Of a stretch of DNA of 64,000 bases, positions 16,141-25,138 are shown piece by piece (position 1 is the first letter of the stretch; the number at the start of each line of letters is the position of its first letter). The stretch is from Pseudomonas sp. Q2-TVG4-2 (GTDB lineage: Bacteria; Pseudomonadota; Gammaproteobacteria; Pseudomonadales; Pseudomonadaceae). Under the pieces are notes generated by a model, which was given only the letters and a program-made list of their open reading frames with translations, was not told the DNA's origin and did no database searches. Both the position numbers and the translations under genes were made by a program. Location: NCBI RefSeq assembly GCF_013620795.1, contig NZ_LGLW01000001.1, positions 868,001 through 932,000 of the forward strand, in the 5' to 3' direction.

Positions 16141-17465
16141 AATCCATTCAGCGCAGCCTCAGCCTCGGGCTGATTGCAGGCCTGCTGCTGGTCGGCCTGC
16201 TATTGGTGCAGACCAGCCTGTGGCTGTTCGAAGCCGGCCTGCGGCGCAACCTGGCCATCGACCTGCGGGAGGAAACCGAGGGGTTGCTGATCGCCGTGGT
16301 GCAGGGCTCGGACGGCTTCAAGCTAGACTCGAGTCGGCTTAACCCTCGGTACCAGCGGCCGTTTGCCGGCCACTATTTCCGTATCGACCTGCCGACGCAG
16401 AGCTGGCGGTCGCGCTCGCTATGGGATGCCGAACCGGCTTGGCCTACCGACAATGGGCTGGCCGATGAGCTGCTGGACGGCCCGCAGGATCAGCGGCTGC
16501 TGAGCTATCGCGCCGAATATCGCCGCGACGGCCAGGCCATCGTCATCAACGTGGCGCGCGATTACACGCCGATCCTCAAAAGCTTCGCTCAGGTTCGCCT
16601 CGGCGGCCTGGCGCTGGTTGGTCTGGCACTGCTGGTGTTTCTGCTGTTGCAACGCTATGCGGTCAAGCTCGCCATGCGCCCGCTGGAGCGCGCCCGCCAG
16701 CAGATCGCCCAGTTGCAGCAGGGCCAGCGCCAGCAACTGGACATCCAGGCGCCGGTCGAACTGCAACCATTGGTAGAACAAATCAACCACTTGCTGGCGC
16801 ATACCGACGACACGCTCAAGCGCTCGCGGCACGCCCTGGGCAATCTGGGTCATGCGCTGAAAACGCCACTGGCGGTGCTCGCCAGCCTTGTTCGCCACGA
16901 AGAGCTGGCTGCTCATCCGCAACTGCAAGCGAATCTTCGTGAACAGCTGGAGCAGATCCAGCAGCGCGTCTCCCGCGAACTGGGACGCGCCCGCCTGGCT
17001 GGCGACGTATTGCCGGGTGCCTATTTCGACTGCGCCGAGGAGCTCGCCCCGCTATTCGAAACCCTGAACATGATCCACCGCCGCGACCTTCATCTGCATT
17101 GGCAAGCGCATGAAGGTTGTCGCCTGTCCTGGGACCGTGAAGACATGCTCGAGCTGCTCGGCAATCTGCTGGATAACGCCTGCAAGTTCGCCCGGTCTGA
17201 AGTGCTGCTGACCATCACGCAGTCGCCGGACGGCTATCTCATACGGGTAGAAGATGACGGACCGGGCATCCCGACCGAACGTCGCGACGCGGTTCTGGAG
17301 CGCGGCATACGCCTCGACGAGCGTGCCGAAGGGCACGGCTTGGGGCTTGGCATCGTGCGGGATATTCTGGCCGCCTGGAGCGGTCGGCTGACACTGGAAC
17401 AAAGTGCGTTGGGCGGATTACGCGCAAGCATCTACTTGCCGATGCACAAGCGCAGGACGCAATAG
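16137..17465 (+). CDS. Sensor histidine kinase with periplasmic RExxE motif (BqsS-like)
   Basis: A 442-residue membrane sensor kinase starting with TTG inside the regulator stop codon region. Transmembrane segment 1 spans about residues 9-32; a periplasmic domain of about 125 residues follows; segment 2 is near 158-182; then HAMP-like linker, HisKA with [17 protein letters not shown] (phosphoacceptor His) and HATPase with N-box [17 protein letters not shown] and GHGLGLGIV. Directly after the first membrane segment, residues 44-48 read REETE, which is RExxE, the Fe(II)-binding motif described for BqsS. This supports ferrous iron or another divalent cation as signal. Confidence 0.9.
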   Translation: MKSIQRSLSLGLIAGLLLVGLLLVQTSLWLFEAGLRRNLAIDLREETEGLLIAVVQGSDGFKLDSSRLNPRYQRPFAGHYFRIDLPTQSWRSRSLWDAEPAWPTDNGLADELLDGPQDQRLLSYRAEYRRDGQAIVINVARDYTPILKSFAQVRLGGLALVGLALLVFLLLQRYAVKLAMRPLERARQQIAQLQQGQRQQLDIQAPVELQPLVEQINHLLAHTDDTLKRSRHALGNLGHALKTPLAVLASLVRHEELAAHPQLQANLREQLEQIQQRVSRELGRARLAGDVLPGAYFDCAEELAPLFETLNMIHRRDLHLHWQAHEGCRLSWDREDMLELLGNLLDNACKFARSEVLLTITQSPDGYLIRVEDDGPGIPTERRDAVLERGIRLDERAEGHGLGLGIVRDILAAWSGRLTLEQSALGGLRASIYLPMHKRRTQ

Positions 17466-17495
17466 TCAGGTCAAGAAAGCGGAAGGCTCGGGAGG

Positions 17496-17711
17496 TTATT
17501 GCGTGCGCGCCAGCTCTTTGCGCATGTCTTCGAGCATCGTTTCCACTAACAGGCCATTCTGCACCTGGCGGCCGGACACCATGCGAATGGCCTCGGTGCC
17601 GTTGATCGGATAGCCGACACGAACGACCAGGTATCCGTCGTCCTGCGGCTCTACGCAGGTTTTGTAATCAGCCGGGAAATTATCGGCAAGGTGACGGGAC
17701 AGGGTTTTCAT
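17496..17711 (-). CDS. Small hypothetical protein, possibly DUF3509
   Basis: A 71-residue soluble protein, start chosen at MKTLSRHLADNFP. It has the layout YKTCVEPQDDGYLVVRVGY ... RMVSGRQVQNGLLVETMLEDMRKELAR, resembling the Pseudomonas-limited DUF3509 family (two strands then a helix ending R-x-L-A). The assignment is from memory and is weak. It converges on the sensor kinase gene. Confidence 0.55.
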   Translation of the reverse strand: MKTLSRHLADNFPADYKTCVEPQDDGYLVVRVGYPINGTEAIRMVSGRQVQNGLLVETMLEDMRKELARTQ

Positions 17712-17827
17712 GAGTGCCTCGAGCGCTAAGTCTGGAACAAAGACCCAGCAATAAGCCTGGAGATTCCAAGCCACTCATCGGATGACCGCCTATCGACAAA
17801 AAACTGTAACGGTAAGCCCGTCCAGCC

Positions 17828-17929
17828 TCACTTCCCCTCGCTTCGCCCGTAGGCCAACCAGGCCAGAACGCCCATGCCGGCAAAAGCAGTTGCAGAGAAA
17901 AGCAGCGCATTCAGTAACAGGCTCATCAT
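17828..17929 (-). CDS. Small membrane protein, 33 residues (unannotated-size ORF)
   Basis: ATG ATG ... TGA encodes 33 residues: two methionines, then one hydrophobic helix (SLLLNALLFSATAFAGMGV), then LAWLAYGRSEGK with a basic end. An AGGATG sequence 5 bases upstream can serve as ribosome site. It is divergent from the WYL regulator at 18043. One membrane span with a short charged tail is typical of regulatory small membrane proteins. No family recognised. Confidence 0.5.
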   Translation of the reverse strand: MMSLLLNALLFSATAFAGMGVLAWLAYGRSEGK

Positions 17930-18042
17930 GTTGTCATCCTCGCTCGGCTCGCTTGAAGTACGTACCGAATATATGTAGCTTCGCGCGACACGTCGAGCCA
18001 CCTGATAGTCGCATGTAAAGTTTTCCGGCAGATGAGGCGAAT

Positions 18043-18912
18043 ATGAAAAGGAAGCAATCGATCAGTCAGATCCGCTGGGATCTGGCGCTGCGTTACCGCC
18101 TGATCGAAACGGTGGCCTGGTGGGAAGGCCGCCTGACCACGGGCCACCTGATGCAGAGCTTCGGCATCAGCCGGCAGCAAGCCTCGAAGGACATCAATAC
18201 CTATCTCAACGAGCATGCGCCGAATAACCTTACATATGACCGTCATCTGAAAGGCTACAAGCCGAGCAAACAGTTCGAACCACTGTTCATTGATGGCAGC
18301 GCCAGCGCCTACCTGCACCTGCTCGACCAGAACCGCGATCGCGCTCCGCATATCGAAGGTTTGGCGTTGGCCTATGCGCACACCGAAGTACTGCACATGC
18401 CCGACCGCAGCATCCGCCCGGAAGTGCTGCGGCCGATCCTGCGCGCCTGTCGCGAGGGGCTGCGGCTGGAAACCGAGTACGTCTCCCTCGCCCATCCCGA
18501 GGTGGAGATCCGCGTGATGGCGCCGCATACGCTGGTATTCACCGGCACCCGCTGGCATGTACGTGCCTACTGCGAGAAGAACCGCGGCTACCGTGACTTC
18601 GTCCTCAGCCGTTTCCGCGGTGAGCCGGACCTGATGGACGAGAGCGTCAACACGCAGGACACCGACGAAGCCTGGAACACACCGGTCGCGGTAATCATCG
18701 AGCCCGACACGCGCCTGACGCCGGAGCAGAAAGCCATCATCGAGATCGACTACGGAATGGATGATGGTGCGCTGCGCATCGCGACCCGTGGAGCGCTGGT
18801 GCAGTACGTGCTGCAGCGCTATCAGATCGATCCGAACACCGTGCAGGCCAATGCGGCGGCGCAGCAGATTCAGGTGAGGAATCTGCAAGCGCTGAAGGCG
18901 TGGTTGTACTGA
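18043..18912 (+). CDS. WYL-domain transcriptional regulator
   Basis: A 289-residue protein: N-terminal winged helix (RYRLIETVAWWEGRLTTGHL, FGISRQQASKDINTYL), a WYL domain (the WYL signature read here as FTGTRWHVRAYCEKN followed by RDFVLSRFRGEP) and a C-terminal WCX-like segment (LTPEQKAIIEIDYGM ... LQRYQIDP). This three-part layout is that of BrxR/CapW regulators of defence systems and of other ligand-responsive WYL proteins. No defence genes are adjacent. The target may be its own promoter or the divergent small membrane ORF. Confidence 0.85.
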   Translation: MKRKQSISQIRWDLALRYRLIETVAWWEGRLTTGHLMQSFGISRQQASKDINTYLNEHAPNNLTYDRHLKGYKPSKQFEPLFIDGSASAYLHLLDQNRDRAPHIEGLALAYAHTEVLHMPDRSIRPEVLRPILRACREGLRLETEYVSLAHPEVEIRVMAPHTLVFTGTRWHVRAYCEKNRGYRDFVLSRFRGEPDLMDESVNTQDTDEAWNTPVAVIIEPDTRLTPEQKAIIEIDYGMDDGALRIATRGALVQYVLQRYQIDPNTVQANAAAQQIQVRNLQALKAWLY

Positions 18913-18942
18913 TGACTACGCCGCGCCGCAACGCCGCTTTTC

Positions 18943-19653
18943 GTAGGAGCGAGCTTGCCCGCGAAATGGTGCTGGCGGCACGTACATTTTTATATGGCGC
19001 CGCGCTTTCCTCAGCCCAACCCACAGGTTGCGCCTTGCACGGCGCGTCACTTTTTCTTGAATGGCCAAGAAAAAGTAACCAAAAAGAAGGCCACCCCAAC
19101 ATCCGGACTAGGCGTCCCCGGTTTGCTTCACAAAATTCCCATTCTCTGGCGCTGCTCCGGGGGTCGTCGCGAAGGGACATCCTTGTCCCATCACTCCTCG
19201 CTCGGCATCCATGCCTCGCGCGCCCCTACGCACCGCCTACGCTCGGCCTCCTGAAGGGGATCTCGGACCGAGTTGTCTGCAAGTTTCTAAACGGTGATAG
19301 CCGCACAGCGCTTCGCTCGTTTGTTGACCAACAAACTATCAGGCGACGCCGAACGCCCCTTTCAGAAGGCCGAATGGAATCCGCGTGGAGGGGAGCGAGC
19401 GGCATGGATGCCGCGAGAGGCGTAAAGGGCCAGGGATGGCCCTTGTACGCCGGCCCCCGGAGCACGGATGGAATGAGGGAAGTTGAGCGCAGCGAAACCC
19501 GGATGCAGGGGCAAGCGTTTTTGCTTACTTTTTTCGCGTTTGAAAAAAGTGAGTCGCCCAGCAGGGCGAAACCAATGCCTCAGCCGACCCTGCAAATAGG
19601 CCGTACCCCACCAATCCCGAGCCAAAAAGCTTCGCGAGCAAGCTCGCTCCTAC
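18943..19653. repeat. Long imperfect inverted-repeat element bounded by inverted REP sequences
   Basis: The stretch from the WYL gene to sbcD has no credible gene. It is bounded by GTAGGAGCGAGCTTGCCCGC (18943) and its near-exact inverse ending at 19653. Inside, the sequence is palindromic around about 19304: tcactttttc...aaaaagtaac (near 19046) mirrors ttacttttttc...aaaaaagtgag (near 19530-19555); GGCCTCCTGAAGGGG mirrors CCCCTTTCAGAAGGCC; GGCATCCATGCC occurs in both arms. Long intergenic elements of this type recur in Pseudomonas genomes as I recall. An in-frame open stretch of 280 codons across it is an artefact of the repeat. Confidence 0.7.
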
Positions 19654-19732
19654 AAGATCCACGCATGAGCTCTTCGCTCACATTTCCGCATTCAGTCGCG
19701 CCAGGCGACTCCAACGAAAAAAGCCCCCGCCC

Positions 19733-20968
19733 ATGCGCCTGATCCACACTTCCGACTGGCACCTCGGCCAGACCCTCCACGGCCAGGACCGCGACTACGA
19801 ACACGCGCAGTTCCTCGCCTGGCTGCTCGACCAGCTGACCCAGCATCAGCCAGACGCCCTGCTGATCGCAGGCGACATCTTCGACACCGTCAACCCGCCC
19901 CTCAAGGCCCAGGAACGCCTCTACGACTTCATCGTCAGCGCCCACGAGCAGCTACCGCAACTGGACATCGTGATGATCGCCGGCAACCACGATTCCGGCG
20001 GACGAATCGAATTGCCCGGGCCGCTGATGAAACGCCTCAACGCCCACGCCATCGGCCGCATCAGTTGGCTGGCGGACCACCAGCTCGATCACGGCCGGCT
20101 GCTGGTACCGCTGCACGACGCCAAGGGTCAGATTGAAGGCTGGTGCCTCGCCCTGCCCTTCCTGCGCCCGGCGGAAGTCACCGGCGGCGAGGCGGGCGAG
20201 GATTACATGGCCGGTATCCGCCACGTCCACCAGCACCTGATCGCCGCCGCCGAAGCCCAACGTCAGCCCGGCCAGGCGCTGATCGCCATGAGCCACGCAC
20301 ACATGGCGGGCGGCGCGGTCTCCGAAGATTCGGAGCGCAACATCGTCATCGGCAACGCCGAGGCGCTGCCGGCCAGCCTGTTTTCCGAGCCCATCGCCTA
20401 CGTCGCCCTCGGCCATTTGCATAAGCCGCAGAAAGTTGCCGGCCAGGAGCGCATCCGCTACAGCGGCTCGCCGCTGCCGCTGTCGTTTGGCGAGATCAAC
20501 TATCCCCATCAGGTGCTGCTGGTGAGCTTCGATGGCGATCGGCTGGGCAACATCGAAAGCCTGCCCGTGCCACGCGCCGTGGAGATGATCCGCATCGGTC
20601 GCGCGCCGCTGGCCGATGTGATCAGCCAGCTCGAAGCCCTGCCGCCGGTAGGCCTGTTTGCCGAAAACCTGCCCTGGCTGGAAGTGCGCGTACAGCTCGA
20701 CGAACCGCTGCCGGACCTGCGCCAGCGCATCGAAACGGCCATCAACGGCAAGGCCTGCCGACTGGTGCGCATCGCCAGCGAGTATGCTGGCAAGCGCGGC
20801 GAGGCGGATTCGGAAGTCCTGCTCGGCCTCGATCAGATCACCCCGCAAGAGCTGTTCGCCCGCGCCTGGGAAGAACAGTTCGGCAACCCGCCCGATGAGC
20901 AGGCGCTGGACGACTTCGCCAGCCTGCTGCAAGACGTCGAATTCGCCAGTGAAGGAGACGTGAAGTGA
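19733..20968 (+). CDS. sbcD: Exonuclease subunit SbcD
   Basis: Mre11-type nuclease subunit, 411 residues. The five phosphoesterase motifs are visible: DWHLGQT, GDIFDT, GNHDSGGR, MSHAHMAGG and ALGHLHKPQ, which supply the di-manganese ligands. With SbcC it cleaves DNA hairpins and processes blocked ends, so a long palindrome next door is notable. The start MRLIHTSDWH is typical of the family. It overlaps sbcC by 4 bases. Confidence 0.96.
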   Translation: MRLIHTSDWHLGQTLHGQDRDYEHAQFLAWLLDQLTQHQPDALLIAGDIFDTVNPPLKAQERLYDFIVSAHEQLPQLDIVMIAGNHDSGGRIELPGPLMKRLNAHAIGRISWLADHQLDHGRLLVPLHDAKGQIEGWCLALPFLRPAEVTGGEAGEDYMAGIRHVHQHLIAAAEAQRQPGQALIAMSHAHMAGGAVSEDSERNIVIGNAEALPASLFSEPIAYVALGHLHKPQKVAGQERIRYSGSPLPLSFGEINYPHQVLLVSFDGDRLGNIESLPVPRAVEMIRIGRAPLADVISQLEALPPVGLFAENLPWLEVRVQLDEPLPDLRQRIETAINGKACRLVRIASEYAGKRGEADSEVLLGLDQITPQELFARAWEEQFGNPPDEQALDDFASLLQDVEFASEGDVK

Positions 20969-23900
20969 AGATTCTCGCCATCCGCCTCAAAAACCTCGCC
21001 TCGCTGGCCGGCGAGCAGGTCATCGACTTCAGCCGCGAACCCCTGGCCAGCGCAGGCCTTTTCGCCATCACAGGCCCGACTGGCGCGGGCAAGAGCACCA
21101 TCCTCGACGCGTTGTGCCTCGCCCTGTTCGGCAGCACGCCGCGGCTCGACGGTGCCTCGCTGCTGAGCAAGGTGCCCGACGGGAGTGATGAGATCGGCAG
21201 TGGCGACGAACGCAACCTACTGCGCCGTGGCTGCGGCAGTGGCTATGCCGAAGTGGACTTCGTCGGTGTTGATGGCCACCGCTACCGCGCCCGCTGGGAG
21301 GTCAAACGCGCCCGCGAGAAAATCGATGGCCGCCTGCAAGCCAGCAACCAGAGCCTGCTCGATTTGGACCTCGATCAACTGCTGGCCAGCGGCAAAAAGC
21401 GTGAATTCAAGGAGCTGCTTGAGCAAAAGCTCGGGCTGACGCTGCCGCAGTTCACCCGTGCCGTCATGCTGGCGCAGAGCGAGTTTTCCGCCTTCCTCAA
21501 GGCCGACGACAACGACCGCGGCACTCTGCTGGAAAAGCTCACCGACACGGGTCTATACAGCCGCCTCGGCCAGGCCGCTTTCGAAGCCGCCAAACGCGCC
21601 CGCGAAGCACTGACTGCCCTGCAACAGCAGGCCGGCGGTGTGCAACCCCTGGAGCCCGACGCGCGCCAGGCGCTGGAAGCCCAGCACCAGACGCAACAGG
21701 TCGAACTCAAAGCGCTACAGCAGCAGCTCGATATCCTGAAACAGCAGAGCCAATGGCTGCAGGACCTGGCCCGCTTGCAGGGTGAACGCGACAACGCCGG
21801 GCAGCAGCTTGCCGACGCCGAAACCGAATATGAAAATCTGGCCGACGCCCGCCGTGTCCTCGGGCTGTTCGAACTCTTGGCGCCGCAACGGCATCGCTTC
21901 CTTCTCGAGCAGGAGCTGGCGCCGCTGCTGGCCAAGGTCGAGGAAAACCTGATTCGCCATGGCCGTGAACACGGTGCGGTGCAGCGTCGGCTCGACGAGC
22001 TGGAACAGCTCTGTCACGCATCGACCGAGGCATTGAAATTCGCCGAACAGGAACTCCGGACCGCCGAACCCCGCCTCGCCCAGGCGCGCCGTGATGAAGA
22101 GCGCTTGAGCCATCTGACTAATGACTTGAGTGATGTACGCCGGCAAGCCGAACAGGCTGAAGCCGCGAGCAAGGCCGGCGAGCAGACCCTCGCTCAGCTG
22201 CGCGAGCAGCAGGACCAGGCCGCCACCCAACTGGCAGCGCTGACCGAAGGGCTTGCTCGCAGCGCCGAGCTGCAGCCGTTGTGCGCGGCCTGGAATGGCT
22301 ATCGGCCCCGACTGCAGCAGGCCGTGCAGATTGCGGCTCGTCTGCAACAGGGCCGTCAGGAACTTCCAGCCCTGGAGACAGCGGCCAAGACCCGCGAGGC
22401 CGCACAGGTGCAGGCACGGCAGGCGCTCGATGAACTGCAGGCGGGCATTGGCGGGGAGACGAGCCTGGCTGAACAGCTCGCGAAATTCAGCGCGCACCTC
22501 GAAGCCTTACACGACGCCGAGAACAACCTCAAAAATCTGCTCGGCCTCTGGTCCCGCCAGCAGCAACTGGCAAATCAGCAACAGGCGTTGCTCGACGAGA
22601 AAAGCCGCCAAAAGTCGGACGTCGACGCCCTTACGCAAGCCGGCAAGCTCGCCCGCAGCGAACGCGACGACGCGGAAAAGGCGCTCAAGGTGGTGCAGGC
22701 ACTGCTGGATCGCCAGCGTCTTGCCCGCAGCGCCAATGTCGAAGCCTTGCGTGCGGCGCTGGTCCTGGGCGAGCCGTGCAGCGTCTGCGGCAGCCTCGAG
22801 CATCCCTGGCATGACGGCAAGGCCCTGCTCGCCGCCCTCGATCAGGGGGACGAGCACGAAGTCGAACAGGCCCAGCTGCACCTGAAAAACCATGATGAGA
22901 AGCTCCAGACGCTGCGCGACCAGCACATCGCACTGACGACAGGCATCAAACAGAACGGACAGCGGCAGGCAGAAATTGCCGATGAGCTGGCGACGCTGGA
23001 ACCGCACTTGGCCGCCCTGCCCCTCTATGCCGAGCTGCTGAAAGAGTCGGAAACGGAGCGTCAGTCCTGGTTCGATACGAGACTCGCCACGCTCAAAGCC
23101 GAGATCACCACGGCCAACGCCCGCCAGCGTGAACTGCTGGCGCTGCAGCAGCGCCGCGAAACCCTACAGAACGCCTGGCAGAGCGCGCGCGATACCTGCG
23201 TGCAGGCGGCCCAGGCGCTCACCAGCCAGCGCGATGCCATCGCACGCGACGAGGAACGACTGGCCGAAGAGCTGGCTGAATTCGCCAATCTGCTGCCCGC
23301 CGCGCTGCTCGCCCGTTGGCGCGAGGCACCTGCCGAGGCGTTCATGCAGCTCGACAGCCAGGTCGAGGCGCGGCGTCAGCAGCTCGACCAACAAAACGAG
23401 GTAGCCGAGGAGCAACAGCGGCGCCAGACCGCACTGGAGCGCGAGCAGCTGCAGCAACAGCATCGTCTCGACCAGCACAAGGCCTGCGTCGCCCGCCTTA
23501 CGGAACTCGAAGCCCGCGAGCTGGCCTGTCGTCAGAGCCTGCGCGGAAGCCTGGGCGAGCAACCCAGCGCTCAGGCCTGGCAGCAGCAACTGGAGAACGC
23601 GATCCAGGCCGCTCGCCAGCAACAAGGCGACGTCGACCGGCAACTGAACGAGGCGCGCGTCGAGCTGACCCGACTCGCCAGCGAACAGCAGAGCTGCAGC
23701 CAGCGTCGCGACGAGCTGCTGGCCGAACGCAAAAGTCTCGGCGAAGAGCTCGCCGCCTGGCGCGCCGACCATCCCGACCTGGACGATGCGACCCTGACGC
23801 AACTGCTACACCTTGACGACGCCTTGCTCACCGAAGCCCGCGAACGCCTGCGCGACAACACCGAACAGCTCGCCCGCAGCCGCGAACGGCTGGACGGTTG

Positions 23901-24618
23901 CACGCAGCGGCTGGCCTCGCATCAAGCTGGGCAACCCGATGCGCCGGATGGCGAAACCCTGAAACGCCAATACGCGGTGCAGGAAGATCTTTTCAACGCG
24001 GCCGAACAACGCTGCGCCGAAACCCGAGCGGCGTTGCTCGACGATGATCGCCGCCGCAACCAGAGCCAGACATTGCTGGAGCAGATCGCCGAAGCCACCA
24101 CCGAAAGCCAGCGCTGGGGCCGTATCGCCGCCCTGATCGGCTCGAGTGACGGCGGTGCCTTCCGCAAGATCGCCCAGGCCTACAACCTCGACCTGCTGGT
24201 TCAGCATGCCAATGTGCAGCTGCGTCAGCTGGCCAAACGTTACAGGCTCAAGCGCGGAGGCAGCCCGTTGGGGTTGCTTGTGATGGATACGGAGATGGGC
24301 GACGAGCTGCGCTCGGTGCATTCGCTGTCGGGTGGCGAAACCTTCCTCGTCTCACTGGCCTTGGCCCTGGGCCTGGCATCGATGGCTTCGAGCAAGCTGA
24401 AGATCGAGTCACTGTTCATCGACGAAGGCTTCGGCAGCCTCGATCCGGAGTCGCTGCAGATCGCCATGGATGCGCTGGATTCGCTGCAGGCCCAAGGGCG
24501 CAAGGTCGCAGTGATTTCACACGTGGCGGAGATGCACGAGCGCATCCCGGTGCAAATCCAGGTACAGCGGCAGGGCAACGGTCAGAGCGGGCTGCGGATC
24601 ATCGGTGGGGCGGGTTGA
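20965..24618 (+). CDS. sbcC: Exonuclease subunit SbcC
   Basis: Rad50-type SMC ATPase, 1217 residues, GTG start overlapping the sbcD stop. Walker A is GPTGAGKST at residues 37-45. Long glutamine-rich coiled coils flank a central zinc hook, C605-x2-C608 in EPCSVCGSLEHPW. The C-terminal lobe has the signature LSGGETFLVSLALALGLA and Walker B SLFIDEGFGSLD, followed by VAVISHVAEMHERI. All catalytic elements are intact and the length is as expected for the pseudomonad protein. Confidence 0.96.
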   Translation: MKILAIRLKNLASLAGEQVIDFSREPLASAGLFAITGPTGAGKSTILDALCLALFGSTPRLDGASLLSKVPDGSDEIGSGDERNLLRRGCGSGYAEVDFVGVDGHRYRARWEVKRAREKIDGRLQASNQSLLDLDLDQLLASGKKREFKELLEQKLGLTLPQFTRAVMLAQSEFSAFLKADDNDRGTLLEKLTDTGLYSRLGQAAFEAAKRAREALTALQQQAGGVQPLEPDARQALEAQHQTQQVELKALQQQLDILKQQSQWLQDLARLQGERDNAGQQLADAETEYENLADARRVLGLFELLAPQRHRFLLEQELAPLLAKVEENLIRHGREHGAVQRRLDELEQLCHASTEALKFAEQELRTAEPRLAQARRDEERLSHLTNDLSDVRRQAEQAEAASKAGEQTLAQLREQQDQAATQLAALTEGLARSAELQPLCAAWNGYRPRLQQAVQIAARLQQGRQELPALETAAKTREAAQVQARQALDELQAGIGGETSLAEQLAKFSAHLEALHDAENNLKNLLGLWSRQQQLANQQQALLDEKSRQKSDVDALTQAGKLARSERDDAEKALKVVQALLDRQRLARSANVEALRAALVLGEPCSVCGSLEHPWHDGKALLAALDQGDEHEVEQAQLHLKNHDEKLQTLRDQHIALTTGIKQNGQRQAEIADELATLEPHLAALPLYAELLKESETERQSWFDTRLATLKAEITTANARQRELLALQQRRETLQNAWQSARDTCVQAAQALTSQRDAIARDEERLAEELAEFANLLPAALLARWREAPAEAFMQLDSQVEARRQQLDQQNEVAEEQQRRQTALEREQLQQQHRLDQHKACVARLTELEARELACRQSLRGSLGEQPSAQAWQQQLENAIQAARQQQGDVDRQLNEARVELTRLASEQQSCSQRRDELLAERKSLGEELAAWRADHPDLDDATLTQLLHLDDALLTEARERLRDNTEQLARSRERLDGCTQRLASHQAGQPDAPDGETLKRQYAVQEDLFNAAEQRCAETRAALLDDDRRRNQSQTLLEQIAEATTESQRWGRIAALIGSSDGGAFRKIAQAYNLDLLVQHANVQLRQLAKRYRLKRGGSPLGLLVMDTEMGDELRSVHSLSGGETFLVSLALALGLASMASSKLKIESLFIDEGFGSLDPESLQIAMDALDSLQAQGRKVAVISHVAEMHERIPVQIQVQRQGNGQSGLRIIGGAG

Positions 24619-24670
24619 GCGGCCCGCTATTGCGAAGCCGCTTATCTGGGGTTAGCGGTGCGGGTCAGCC

Positions 24671-24910
24671 TCAGCGCACCAGCGGCAACATGCCCTTGAG
24701 CACGTCGTCACGACGCACGTAGTGATGCCAGAGGACAATGGCGGCATGGCCCAGGATCATCGCGAAAAGCACGTACTGGTCGGCGATATGAACGTCTTTC
24801 GGGATGCCGCGAACATCCGAGGAGAACGGTAGCGGCTCGATTTCCACCAGCCAGAACGGTGCGTTGAAAATCGTCGGCGATTCTCGCTCATACGACGCCG
24901 GCATTCCACG
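24671..24910 (-). pseudogene. C-terminal remnant of a cytochrome b561
   Basis: The last 75-80 codons read like the C-terminal half of a cytochrome b561: FWLVEIEPLPFSSDV, then a membrane helix with VLFAMILGHAAIVLWHHYVRRDDVLKGMLPLVR (split here: VLFAMILGHAAIVLW, HHYVRRDDVLKGMLP). The HHxxRRDxVLxxMLP ending is diagnostic. The N-terminal helices with the other heme ligands are missing; the upstream sequence is unrelated. Family members are about 180 residues, so this is a decayed gene. Confidence 0.65.
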
Positions 24911-25138
24911 CCAGTGCGGTTTCCGATGAACGCCGTATTCATTGCCGACGAATAAAAGCGAAACCGGCAAACGTCGCTTGTGGCGGCGCCGCCAGATTCC
25001 GCACGAGGAGAGATGAAACGGGCCCACCGCTTGTGGCCGTGCGCCTGCTGCAACGACGGATCGTCGCAAGCGGCGGCAGCATACGAACCCAGGCTTTCAG
25101 CCAGCTGTCGACTGCCAAAGCACATCGAGTCTGCCGCC
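24911..25138. other. Intergenic region with no recognisable gene
   Basis: Sequence between the b561 remnant and the dioxygenase gene. Open frames run through it on both strands but they lack family features and ribosome sites. It probably contains the dioxygenase promoter and decayed sequence. Confidence 0.4.

Noticed and set aside
18900-19742. 280-codon open frame between the WYL gene and sbcD
   Set aside because: It runs through the inverted-repeat element; composition is low-complexity and there is no ribosome site.
24911-25138. N-terminal extension of the PhyH-family gene to 24980
   Set aside because: The extra residues have no family similarity and the core begins after the ATG at 25139.
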